From positions 1-38,074 of the forward strand of contig JADNRV010000408.1 of assembly GCA_015499995.1 (NCBI GenBank): a DNA stretch of 38,074 nt, read 5' to 3'. Positions 12,240-23,144 of this stretch are shown in pieces; the stretch's first letter is position 1; each line of letters opens with the position of its first letter. Position numbers and translations under genes: made by a program. The notes under the pieces were generated by a model. It was not told the DNA's origin and made no database searches. It was given only the letters and a program-made list of their open reading frames with translations. This DNA is from Flammula alnicola (lineage: Eukaryota > Basidiomycota > Agaricomycetes > Agaricales > Strophariaceae).

Positions 12240-13540
12240 TGCGACACAGCCGTACATTATTGAATACTCACCTAGTGCAAGGCCATCGCTGATGTGGAAA
12301 CATCGACACGCAAATCCAGTTACGCATCAAAGGCGGATCACAATAAACCGTAGGATCGAGACGGATCGAAAAGAAAGTCGCTCAATGAGGCATGCGACAG
12401 ATAAACGGTATGTCCCTCAAAGGCGACTACTGATATGAGATCACCGAGAAGCGTTTTAGCGTCCCCAAAGTTAAGCCGATGAAGATCTTGATAACCACGC
12501 AGCTACTGAAATTCTGAACGAAAAGGGTCGTGTCTTGAAGGTGACGATGAGCAAAACCGGTTCAATATCATCCACAGACGAGAAGATCTGAGAGCATAAG
12601 CGTCCAGTTCTGCGAAGGGCTTGTCGCGATGTGCGGGGAGCAAACGTCTAAGCGATCGTGAGGACGACGACGGATTGACGAAGTAAACTTCACAACGGTG
12701 GATGCGTAGATAAATTGGCCTCATGACTTCTCTATCAGGAGGTCTACTGTACTGGGAGGGGCCACGATAAAGGGATCAAAGAATTTCTGGGGTGGGTAGC
12801 CATGATAGAAAATTTAATGAATGAGGAAGAGGCGGATGTCTTCGTGAGGGTGGAAAGAATGGTCCGAGGCAAGGCATGTCAGAATTCCAGAAAACTGGAT
12901 GTCTTGAAGGTGTACGATATATCCTGCTTCGGGCGACTAGCAATGAGGAATATGAGTACTTAGCAGAGAATGCTGTCACAGAGCGCTCAAAATTACATTC
13001 GGGACGCTACAGTGAATTCTCGAACCTTGACATTCGTCAAGACCATCGATGATAAGGGGACCGTTGAAATAGCCACACTGAAAGGTTGTAAAGCGGTTCG
13101 ATAATTAAAGAAAGTTTCTGGGTTTCGAGAAGACAAGGAGATCGTGCTTGACCGTATGTCCAGTCTGATGTGCAATGGTAGAGAAGAGGGCGCGCGTGTT
13201 ATTGCGCTTGGGATCCGACCGGGAGAAAAAAAAAAGCTGACAAGGAGGAGCCCGCGGGCCGCGGCACAGCAACGTTCTGCAATGGCAGAGCTGCGGTTGG
13301 GCAATTGGGGACTTGCCAGCTCCTGCTGCTCCGTGTAGCCACATAATCAAGGCATTGCGATCACCACTGCCAACAATCCATTGCATTGTCTTCAAGACGG
13401 CGAGACGCGTGTTCGGATGGCATTTTGGTGGATCAAAGCGGTCTCCTGAGTTATGGAACGCTGCAGGGGGCAACAGCGCCTTGAAGGCGCTTAAATCCTT
13501 TATCCACCAAGAGATATTCGTCCAACACGCGGAACTTGTT
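12240..13540 (-). pseudogene. NACHT-type P-loop NTPase pseudogene
   Basis: This is a decayed member of the large agaricomycete NACHT NTPase family (STAND proteins, often linked to nonself recognition). In minus-strand order it has the linker ending AAFHNSGDRFDPPKCHPNTR; Walker A in IMWLHGAAGAGKS (about 13,340); FFFSRSDPKRNN and RALFSTIAHQTGHTVKHDLL; a Walker B-like segment only in shifted frames near 13,040; a region matching the usual FLIASRPE stretch near 12,930; then GDAKTLLGDLISVVAFEGHTVYLSHASLSDFLFDPSRS (12,360-12,475, described in parts). Reading these requires at least six changes of frame plus stop codons, so it cannot be translated. The N-terminal effector and the usual C-terminal region are not recognisable. 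Confidence 0.85.
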
Positions 13541-13854
13541 CTTATGAACTACGTACCTGCGTCAGCGTATACAGTTCCTCCAGAAATGGCTTACCACACG
13601 CAGTAGCTCCGGAGTCAACGCAGAGTCGGTCCCACATCTTCGATGATCTTCCTTCACAGCTGCATCTTCGCCACCTGAAGCTCTCGATTCGTCAAACATA
13701 TGCTTCGGGGCAGTAGGGCTACGACGGTTAAACAAGTCAAGTGGCGGCATTAGATAGTGCGAGAGCAGCCAGGCGACGAGGAGGAAGAGTATCTCTCTCC
13801 TCGTCTGATTTGTGGAGTGCGGGTACCTGTTGGGTAAGCGAGGTTGGGTATTGT

Positions 13855-14002
13855 TATGTAAATTGCGACATACCTCGGGGGTCTCCCACTGCACTTGCCC
13901 CACTTGTGGATGTCCTACTCCCATCCTATATGTAAATTGCGACATACCTCGGGGGTCTTCCACTGCACTTGCCCCACTTGTGGATGTCCTACTCCCATCC
14001 TA
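13855..14002. repeat. 74-bp tandem duplication, two copies
   Basis: Positions 13,855-13,928 and 13,929-14,002 are the same 74-bp unit, starting TATGTAAATTGCGACATACC and ending CTCCCATCCTA, with a single C/T difference. Because 74 is not a multiple of three, any frame crossing it is shifted. It lies about 300 bp upstream (in gene direction) of the NACHT relic and looks recent given the near-identity. Confidence 0.97.
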
Positions 14003-14301
14003 TAACCCTCTGATGTTCGTTCGTAATCGAAGCCTGCCTTGCATCCGTCATTTAAGGGGAGATCCACCAGGTCGAACAGGGCTTGACATCATATGTATAA
14101 CAATCTACTTGGAGCAAATAACAGGTGAGTATAACACTATGTAGAGTAATATGTAAAATACTGCTTACTTAAAATTCTCTGTTGTTTCTGGGAAAAGAGG
14201 GGACGGCGATGGTTTGGCGATGGTCGTCGAGTCTCGACTCTCGACAGGAGGGACTCGTCAGCCCGGCACCCTGCCGGCTGTTGTTGTGCAAAAGCTTCTG
14301 A
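14003..14301. other. No gene recognised
   Basis: This stretch runs from the tandem duplication to the Helitron. It contains a self-complementary motif around GTCGAGTCTCGACTCTCGAC (14,226-14,245) and no protein-like frame. Confidence 0.5.
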
Positions 14302-14534
14302 TCTATCTTATAAAACGACATGGGTTCTCACGGGGGGGATAAATCGGGCGCGGCCCATTGGCTAGAGACAAAGACACACACTCATTGGCTCGGGCTTACA
14401 GAGATCTGTGGCGATGCACGGGCACGTGACTTATCGATGGTCCTGGCCTGCTCTCGGCCCTCACTCTAGATGTTACCATTGGCTTACAACTTGCACAACT
14501 CTTTCACCGTGCAAAGCACGGGTCCACAGTCTAG
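14302..14534 (+). mobile_element. Short non-autonomous Helitron (233 bp)
   Basis: The element begins TCTATCTTATAAAACG after an A at 14,301. It ends with hairpin CCGTGC-AAA-GCACGG (14,507-14,521), 9 bases and CTAG (14,531-14,534), followed by T. This fits the Helitron rule A/TC...hairpin...CTRR/T. The hairpin stem is identical to that of the elements at 7103 and 7578, but the loop and flanks differ, so it is a related but separate family. There is no coding capacity. No empty site is available in this window, so the borders are inferred from termini alone. Confidence 0.6.
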
Positions 14535-14629
14535 TATCATTTATGTAGAGTGGAAGGCTTTTTCGATTGTATGTCCCTATCTTCTTTCGTTACCGCATAG
14601 TTAACTTGATCTCTTGCTCTTGTCTTTTC

Positions 14630-15040
14630 TTAGTCCCAGAAGAACCCTCTAACGGGCGACCTGCACTTCGATGACCATCCTTGCAGGTAAAAGAGCTCAG
14701 TGGCCGACCAAATCCTGCAGCCGTAATCTGCTCTCTATCCCGATGCCAGCGCCCATCTCACCGAGTGTATCTGTGGCCAGATTTAGCAATGGGGTTACTC
14801 CTGTGGTACGTTTACCCTCACACTCTTCATTTTCCATTCATTGCTCTGTCTTTTAATACGCTTCTCTCAGCGCGAGAATGACGATATTCTTATTCGACAG
14901 ATGCACCCTCTGTTGTTCCTGCATTCACAGCTGACCAGGTCCGCGCTTTTCATCAGTGTGATCACTCCGCTCTCGGTGAGATTTTTGGGCTTTCTACGGA
15001 GGACGTCAAGGCATGCGCCTGACAGAGACCAACTCCAAAA
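14630..15040 (+). pseudogene. Gene remnant of unknown function
   Basis: Coding-like segments are scattered over frames: KNPLTGDLHFDDHPC near 14,645, SVSVARFSNGVTPV near 14,775, then after a possible intron (14,817-14,869) a continuous stretch at about 14,901-15,020 containing VVPAFTADQVRAFHQCDHSA and LGEIFGLSTEDVKACA before a stop. The last stretch looks like a genuine helical protein segment, but I do not recognise the family. No start codon or complete frame joins the parts. It lies about 100 bp after a Helitron end, so it might be a captured or displaced fragment, which is inference. Confidence 0.4.
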
Positions 15041-16301
15041 AGGCTCAAGCCGAGTGATGGGCTGTAAGACAGTCTCGAGACGACTGGGAGTGGTGAGCTA
15101 ACAATTAATTGGCGAAAAAAGCCGGACGTGCTTGTGCTGTTGAAATCTTCGCGTTCCCGCCTTGCTGTGATACCACCAACAATTTATTGTCGCCTTTTTT
15201 ACCGTTCTTCCCGAGTTAGGGTTCTAGGCTACGAATATAGAGCCTCTATGTGACCGAGCAAGTCTGTCCCTGGCAGTCTTATCTTTGGTTTCACCAGAAT
15301 ATCTCCAAGTAGGAGAATCGCGAATGCACAACGTTTTTGGGGGTTTTTTTTTGTACGGATTTCTCCGCAGTGGGTCTTGCTCCATGCTGCTGCACCTTGT
15401 GCTTGTTCTCGAGGTTCTCATAGTCTCCCTGCTTCTCCCTTATCCTGGACTCGGATCTGAGCAGATCTGAGACCACACTCGTACTGCGCTAAAATGTTCT
15501 ACCTGGACCTAGTTTGAAGGGCCGAGTCATAAATTCGAGTGCTGGAATCTACTGGAAGCTTTTTTCGACCACGAGGCCAGCAGTGTACCTCGAGGGCCGC
15601 CATATTTGGTGAATTGTACCTTTTGGAGATCCGTATCACTCTCAGAATGCACGGCCGCTACCGGTCCCTTAGACGTATCCAGCAACGGTAGATTCGGAGT
15701 GGCCCTACATCTACTTGCACAGCACGCGGTATCGCACATCGTAAACGGGAGGAAAGAACAGGCAGGGAGGAAGGTTTGATGAAAAGATTAAGGAGAAACG
15801 CAAGGAATGTTGGGAACTGAACCGGAGGAGTCGCGATTGCGATATCGATCTGGCCCCTTCAATTGGATCGGTAAAATCGAGCGGATGCTGCGGACCCGGA
15901 ATTAGGAAGTTACCCCAAAGTTACCTACATGGACGACAAAGGCTCGCGGCGGTCCACGAAAGATCTCCATTGACGACATTACGTTGAATTCAATTCGACA
16001 TGTCCACTGCCCGTCTCAACGAGTCCCTAATCTTCTGAAACCCATTTATTTCGTCCTGGGGATGCGGTGGCCGTGAATGCGTCGATTCGGCAGCGCTGTG
16101 CGGTATAGCGTCACAGGTTGGTTGCATTCTGGATGGCGTGCGCTGGCCGCAATGGACAGCCACGTCTTAATCTTGAGCGCTTGAGCGCTTGAGCACTGAT
16201 CTCACTGGAACACCGCACGTGAACGAGAAGCGCGCTTTAATTCCAAATATTATGAACAACTCCAAAGCAATTGCTGTAATTCCCGTACGCCCATGCCACG
16301 C
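15041..16301. other. Left flank of duplication copy B; no gene recognised
   Basis: Positions 15,340-15,560 match 360-560, and from about 16,060 the sequence matches 2580 onward. The middle (15,560-16,060) has no clear counterpart in copy A. Only short open frames are present and none shows a motif. A poly-T tract at 15,341-15,351 is unremarkable. Confidence 0.5.
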
Positions 16302-18970
16302 TCAGCACGCCACAGTCGTTTCCTTTGCCCGACAATCAAACTTGGCTACAGCATTCCTTCCACGAACGTTTGCTTCTTGTAGTCCTGCGATCAAAATGTC
16401 AAGGGTGACGCCAGATATGTAAACAAATAAAATATTCACCGAGTCAGTTCGGGTTTCGCTGTTCACAATGATATGCACGCGGCCGTCTTCACTTACGGCG
16501 GCTGATCTCCCGGTGGACAAATTTCCCATCTGTATGCTGTTCCAGTCAGGATCACTCATCTGCGCTTTCTTCACGATGTGTTGACGCGAGTTTAGACTAG
16601 TATGAAGAGATGAGTTGATGGAGAAATATACAGCGTGAAGAAGCGTACGTTGCCAATGCGCCGTTCATGTATACTGGCTGGGTGTTAGATTTGCAACAAA
16701 GCGAAGAAGCGGTGTCACGCACACTTGCTGCTCAGTGTAAGGCCAATGAAGAAATAGAAAGTGCCTGGGAGAGCTAGGAACTACAAAAATGAAAGACGTT
16801 AGTCGAAGATCCAAGCCATTAAAATCTGACTGACGAGAATCATGTTTAAGGCAGCGCATATTGCATTCAACATCCCTCGATTAATAGCGTTAACCATCAA
16901 TGTATTTAGCATGGAATTAGTCCTGAATGAGACGGAAAATTCAGTAAATATCCCATTACACCAGGATATATTTACTCACGCCTTCACGCGGCCCTTATGT
17001 TTTCCTAAGTTGAAGATAAGAGACACCGTAATCGTGATATCACAAAGACAGGAAGAGGCTGCTTGGAGTGTGGTGATGGGCTACGAAATGAGTCAGCTTG
17101 TAATGGATAAAAGATGCAGCACTCTACCTTGGTGCTGCCGAGCTGCTTAAACGATTGCATTCTAATCCTGTCCAGGTTGTGAGCTAATGAACGACACATT
17201 TTATAGTCGGAGGTAGTCCACGAACGTGATGAGTGTTTGTGCTAGTATTCGTAAAGCTATTCAGTACGGCATTCGATAAATTGCGAAAATAACACAAAGC
17301 ATACCCAACCCCGCTCCTGAATCGCAGGAGGTTGCTCATCAGAAGGAAGTTCACTTAAATGTTCGTGCTAAACGTACCAATTCCGGTGAGGCCCAGTACC
17401 ATCTTTGATGCATGGTTCAAACATTTTATTGCATAGATAAATTCTGGCACGTACAATAATTATAGGGATGACCTTCTTCTTCTTCTCCACTGAGTCTACA
17501 GTCAGACAAAGCAGACGATCTTGGAAAGACTTCGATGCTCACAAAATGCATAGATACAGTAGGCGAAATACCTGTCGTAGAAGGGATTACATATAGATTC
17601 GTCTTCGATCAAGATGTGCACTTACATTTGGACTATAAATGCTGAAAGAAACTGGATGCAATGTAGTCAGTCTTGGCTTCACGTGAGGACTCGAATTATG
17701 TACCATAGCGAACAGTTGTATCTATGCATCCTATAATGAGAATATTTTCATGCGATGTGTACTATGCGCACGTACCGAATCCTGCCTATCGAGTACATAT
17801 CATGTTTCAGTAATTTGGAAAAAAAAATTGGCAGCAAAAACGGCACACCAGTGGATTGTAAGTAACCCAGGAACGTTTCCAAAATTGTCAATGAGATATA
17901 TGTATGTGACCTGGAAGTAGACGATGATTTGGAATGTCTCGATCACCCTGCAGGATGATTAAGCCGCCTGCCAGTGGGAAGTTATGCAAATTGGACGCAC
18001 ACCAATGATGCAACCTAGAAAGTTGAAAGGTTATTAACTTCTCGGTCTCCAATATAACTTATTGTCAACACTTACCATCGCTCTGATGCCCCAGTGATCT
18101 TTGCTATACCAATGGAAGTATAGCCATGCCTGTAGCATACCACAGCCTTGAAGACTAAGAACGTCTTAGCGTGGAGAAAAATACAAACATTGAATGAACT
18201 TACAGAGCCTGGAACCATAGGGAAATTAGCCAGATTCCAAACGTCGAGTCGAGAGGGCTTCCCATTCTTTACTTGACTGTCCTTCGTCTCGTAAATATTT
18301 AAGTACGGTTCGTCCAGAGTAATAAATAATCCGAGTCAAACGCGGAAATAATGCGCCATGTATTTCATGTAACCTAGGTCACGGCCAGTTTACACGGCGG
18401 TGTGCGCCTGTTGTCCATATCGTTCGGCGGCTCAGACTCCTTGCCGTATGCCGTATCACATAGTGCCTCCGAATCCTGAAAGTAGAAGGTTGCGACTATA
18501 TCGTCTGATGGAAAGGCGGCAGGCGGTGTGTGCGTGTGAGATGATGGGCACGATACCCAAAATTTACATAAACCAGTTATAATTCATTCCACTGTTACCA
18601 GGGAAAATCATTCTGACCACTTGGTTTGGCGCTGTTGTTTTGAATCGTTTGCGATGAGCGATGCTCATTCATATGCATAGTGCATTAACATTTGTATATA
18701 CTTTTAGTTAGTTTTATGCTATATCTGAGTCGCCGTTTTGGGTGGGCTTTACCACAGTTCTCCTCCTTGACTCCGTAATAAGGGCTTTCATAGCACAAGG
18801 ACTTATTGCTGACATCATTAACTGGTTCGTTAAGGTACCATCCAAGATCACTGCCGATGAGTCGATCCCACAGTGGTTCTGTCGACGGCTGTTCCCTCAA
18901 ACCAAGGAGTTATGTAAATAGACGCCCGTTTGCGACGATAACTCGGCAAAAGCCGGACACGCCTGCAGGC
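16060..18970. repeat. Segmental duplication, copy B
   Basis: This is the direct counterpart of about 2580-7835 minus the 2-kb Helitron insertion. It contains the second DUF6534 gene, the shared upstream tract ending near 18,545, the junction TATTGCTGACATCATTAAC at about 18,806 (the unoccupied Helitron site) and the tail AAATAGACGCCCGTTTGC near 18,912. Divergence between copies A and B includes many synonymous and intronic changes, so the duplication is not recent. Confidence 0.85.
16302..18265 (-). CDS. DUF6534 family membrane protein, copy B
   Basis: This paralogue of the gene at 2805-4767 has the same exon plan. The start is the ATG at 18,265 (MGSPLDSTFGIWLISLWF), followed by the identical exon 2 peptide WLYFHWYSKDHWGIRAM, then VIETFQIIVYFQVTYIYLI, RYFAYCIYAF spliced to LEKKKKVIPIII, FLFLHWPYT-region helices seen in alternate frame, and a C-terminal tail starting KKAQMSDPDW that ends at 16,302. 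Multiple predicted transmembrane segments fit the family. Function is unknown. A one-base difference near 17,517 falls inside an intron and does not break the gene. The tail has diverged more than the membrane part. Whether both copies are expressed cannot be told. Confidence 0.78.
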
Positions 18971-19969
18971 GGTCCTTTGCGGGTCCAACGATACTCACTG
19001 CAGTTGTTCTCAACGTTCAGTGCAGCTGCACATCTTGGAATATGTATAGAAGTCTTATCGCCAGCTCATTTGCTTACAGTCGTTTGCTTGTCAAACTGCC
19101 AATCCAAATTTCTTGTTTGGTTTTGTGTGAATGATGTCGGCAACTCAGCCTCACCGCCACGCGGTTGGGCCATGGCCTCCGAGGGACACATTTGACTTCG
19201 GAAGTTTGGGTACACCGACCCAGCTTAGGCTGCCGACAGGTACCATCAGCTTTGGTCCGGTCAGCATCCCTTCTGTTTTTTTTTTGTCGCGTAGATGAGT
19301 CTCAAATCTATCCATGCACAGGCATTTTCTATCTCTTTGTCGAGCCTTGGTTTGCGCCCTTGCCTCAACGCCTCAGCCGTTCAAACGTTGAAGAGCGACC
19401 GACTGTCCAGACTAGGAGAAGTCCTATGAGCGAGACACCGTGATAGGGCATTGTGTATTGATCTCTGAAGCCATGAGAGATATCGCCATAGGCTATGGGC
19501 GAATTTCGGCACTGTCGACCAACTCATGTGGTTCACCCGGTCGATCCTCACGGTATACCACCCCTTATTGCGCTATTTGTGGTCAGTCAAACTTGCCGCA
19601 AGACATTTAGGCATTCGACTTCCTCCACGAGAATCATATCGGAGCTCTCCGTCAAGAGCCCATGGAAGCTCGAGTCTAGTTACGATTTACATCACCCGAC
19701 TCGGTTTGCCATTGCCAGAAGTCCTTGATATTCTCCAACAACTTCAGTAGAGATGCACATCGCAGTGTTGTGTAGTAATTATTCCGAGAACTTTATTGAG
19801 TGAGACATGGCCTAGGAGCTGATACATCGTGATTACATACGGTCGAGATAAAGCTTCTCCGGCCTTCCGCTCCCACACACATACTCTTCGACCTGACCTG
19901 ACCCTAACTCGTACCATGCGGCCCACCCACCTTCAAATCTGTCATATGTCCTAAAGGGCTGAAATCTGG
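18266..19969. other. Upstream region of DUF6534 copy B and unassigned DNA
   Basis: Positions 18,266-18,545 and 18,800-18,970 belong to the duplication. From about 18,980 to 19,740 there are coding-like but unrecognised plus-strand frames (for example a frame at 19,526-19,750 and one starting near 19,129 with PHRHAVGPWPPRDTFDFGS). I cannot connect them into a gene or name a family. Confidence 0.4.
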
Positions 19970-20060
19970 CAAGCCCATCTTCGTGTACACCGCCATTTGT
20001 CAAAAACGTTGATGGCATCTGGAGTCAAACTCTGCTTGACAGGTTTCTGATGAATCTCCC
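19970..20060 (+). pseudogene. Short relic related to the F-box/LRR gene end
   Basis: Plus-strand positions 19,981-20,002 are identical over 22 bp to the minus strand at 21,464-21,485. In both places the frame reads VYTAICQK. Weaker similarity continues for about 50 bp afterwards (CTGGAGTCAAACTCTG against CTGGAGATCAAATCCTG). It therefore looks like a small inverted fragment of the C-terminal part of the F-box/LRR gene or of a sister gene. It has no start and runs into a stop at once. Confidence 0.45.
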
Positions 20061-21396
20061 TCCGGCATGGATGGCAGGTACGTCGGAGCTGGGGCCGTAA
20101 ACGTCAGCCCCAGCGGCTCGACACCTGGCTCACAGGTTTCCACTCCACCTCGATATGACCTAAAATGCCGATTTTGTTCAAGCGTTGAAATATGAGATTA
20201 GGGAGATAAATTTGTAGTATAAAAGTAAATGATATATCTAATGAACATTTCGGAGCCCTCACAGTGCGAAAAAAGCAGGGATTTCGAGCTCAATGCCAAG
20301 AGGCCCGTGCGACAAACTTTCGAAAGTTGTTAAGTCGTTTAAACTCCGCTCCATATTTGGTTATTTCCGACTTCAACCACAACCAAACTCAGAAGGTCTC
20401 TCTCTCACCTCAACCATCTCCCCTCGCCTCCCGCTTGTCCGTTCCCCTGCCTGCTATCAAACCATTTGGGGTATTCATGTCCTACCTCATGCCCACCATG
20501 TAACTGTCCCTCCTGTTGTTCCCCTCTATATGTGTCTGTTCGCTCGCTGCGCGCTTGTGCGCTCTTGTTTCTAACTTGTTGCCTTCTTGCGCTTCTCGTT
20601 GGGCAGCGCCCAATGCCCCAGTTGGTTTCTTTGTACCTTGTAGACTCGGCTCGACAGGCAGTGCCTGCTCCTGCATCTGAGCAGTGAATGGTGTTCACAA
20701 TACCGCTTACTGACCTTTACTTTTTGATTATAGTTTCACTTTTCAGGCAGCAGTGGCAGACCACACGTAAACAGCTGCTTCAGCTCCTCATCACATTCCT
20801 CCACCCCTCTTCGTGCACCCACATCCGTCCACTGAAGGCGGCGCCTCGCCTCGCCATGCCTCTCCATCCCACATCAATTGTTATTCCACGATGACGGGTC
20901 CGCGCCTTCCTGAACCCCATCCAAATGAACCCAAGATACCCCGCCGACGTGGCCCTTTCGCGGTTTGGCTTAAGCAGCAGCGCCCATAACCCAAGCAAGA
21001 ACTGGCTCCTCCTAAATGTGCTCCGCATTTCGGACGATGTCGACCTGGATGTGTCATTGACAACAGACGGTAATGGATGATCTATGGGCATGCTATGAGG
21101 TCCGTGTTGTGTCTGTATCGTCGTTGTAGTTTTGTATTATACTGCGTTTTCTATTACCGGTTTCATGAATATATGCTATATATTATCTTCCTCTATGTGC
21201 TACATATGAATTAAGCATGAAATAGAACCACAATAGCAGAAATGAGCAGGAAGAAATATTCAGAATTGCCGCTATTACAGGCAATTTCCCTGAGCTGGGC
21301 TTCCAGCTGTCCACAGCTTGTTGGGACATGTCGTCGCCAGATCGACCTGGTGACATGCTGATATTAGCCAGATTGGACTGTTGGGGGAAGCTCCCA
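20061..21396. other. No gene assigned; possible small gene remains
   Basis: A pyrimidine-rich tract (about 20,398-20,460) resembles a fungal promoter. Overlapping frames on both strands at 20,264-20,700 carry no motif. At about 20,940-21,060 the plus strand reads SRFGLSSSAHNPSKNW and LRISDDVDLDVSLTTDG, which looks protein-like, followed by AT-rich DNA that could be a 3' untranslated region. I cannot define exons or a family. Confidence 0.4.
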
Positions 21397-23144
21397 TCAG
21401 TATGTCTGACAGGTGGCAAAAGGTACGGCACAGGATTTGATCTCCAGGTTTTTCTCACATTTCTGACAAATGGCGGTGTACACGACAATGTTCGAGGTTT
21501 CAATAGGGACGCCAAGATCTCTACGCCAGATGAGAAATTGCATGAGCGACTCGATGTTTTGAATGTCGTCGCTATGGTCAATGTCAACAGTCCTAACCGA
21601 GGGAAAGACGATAGAATCGACAAACTTTGGGAGTCCGAAGAGATATTGAAGCGTTTCTCGTCCACTAACTTTCAACATTTTTACTGACGAAAATGAAGAA
21701 AGGGCGTGGTATCGAGATGGGAGTTCACGAAATGGCTGGGGATACTGATGCGGAGATCCAGTATTGCAATTTTAGTGGGTTTGCAGCTCGAGAAAGCGAC
21801 GAGAAAGAGCATCATAACCGAACCCATGAGCAATGTCTCGGCCCCGACCATGTTGATGATATAGGTGGGTAGGGAAACAGTCGAACGGGCAGTGAATATG
21901 GTTTTAGAGTCCTGTGCTGCATCTCCACAAACATGAACCTATCCGAGTTGAGTTGGACACGATAACTTGTCGCGCTATGGGAGTCTAAGTAGTCTTGAGA
22001 ATAGCGAGAAAGGACTCGATGTCCAGCAATCAAGTCTGTGTTGGTCACAGTTCCGACTGCTGGAGTGATGCGGTCAAGCAGTGTTATCCATGTTCTGAGC
22101 GTATTCGCCACCGTGATTTCTCTAAGTCGAAGCAGGAAAGCACGTGGCAAGAGAGCTGCACAGTGTTCGAGGGGTAACATGTCTGGCAAGTCCAAGAATT
22201 CGAAAAGAGGCATCCTTGTAGGCACGTCGAGCATCTCGGGGAGAGAAGGGAGACGTCAAAGTGAGAGACCGAATATGGATTAAATAAGGAGCTTGAGAGC
22301 CGAACTTCAGACCGAAGACGCGAAGGGTGTCATTCGTAAAGTGAAAATTGGGAATCGAGAAGAGTCTTGGTGGTGTATCAACAAAGTGGATCCGCAAGGA
22401 CTTCAAATACGGTGCGGGGTGTTGTAGTTTACGGCTTGTCGCGTCATCAAAGAGCTCTCCAAGCCCCAAGGTAACATCGATTGTTTGTATTCTTGTCCAA
22501 TTTTCCTTCAGGAATGACATAAAAAAGTCTTCATTCCTTCATGATGTACGCCGAAATCGTTCAGAATGACTCCCTTCACCGAAAGAAGAGAGTGACCTGT
22601 CCTGCGAAGAACTTAGCACCTCCAATGGTCTTTTCTTTGGTTGATATATTCAAAGTCGATTATCCAGCCCCATAACGATGGAGAAGTAAGGATCAGTTTA
22701 CGGCAATCCCTACAGACCTGCGAGCTGCGAAGAGCGACAATCAAAGGGCTGCAGTTAAATCGACTTTCTCGCCATAGGGTGTGGGAGGTTTCCAAAGGTC
22801 TTGCTTGATCCAGCTTGAAGATTGGGCCATCATAGTCATGCTGGACGTGAAGGGTGGTACTCCTGTAACGGCGTGCAGAATGGTGAGCATTGAACGTTGA
22901 CTAGTGACTTTTGGATCCAAGGGAGGAAGATCCGGGTAATTCGCGTTTGAACCCATACATCTGAAGAAGAACGACAAGAGATTTGAAGGAACGCTGGAGG
23001 GTTTCTTTGACGGGGTATGTAAGAGCTGACTCGGATGTAATTATTTTGCAAGGCCGTCGAAGGCAAGCAACGCGCGTCTGAAATTTCCTGAAAGGTAACC
23101 ATGTCGCACGGTGTCGGTTGGAGACAGATGCCATTGCTATTCAT
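21397..23144 (-). pseudogene. F-box/LRR-type protein, apparently inactivated
   Basis: The minus strand carries the usual agaricomycete F-box/LRR layout in broken frames. An N-terminal part contains LPPLDPKVTSQRSMLTILHAVTGV (described in parts), then CRDCRKLILTSPSLWGWI, the typical hydrophobic F-box end. Repeat-like segments follow: LKSLRIHFVDTPPRLFS, LRVFGLKFG, MPLFEFLDLPDMLPLEHC, LREITVANTLRTWITLLD and a C-terminal part ending FATCQTY at 21,397. Breaks are a stop before VLRRTG near 22,620, a frameshift in the T-run at about 22,520 (FLKENW), a frameshift near 22,238 (before EMLDVPTR) and another near 21,700. F-box proteins recruit substrates to SCF ubiquitin ligases. Family assignment is by pattern and less certain than for the other genes. 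Confidence 0.55.

Noticed and set aside
20405..20698. Several overlapping open frames on both strands
   Set aside because: Low-complexity CT-rich sequence opens frames by composition. No motif or splice support.
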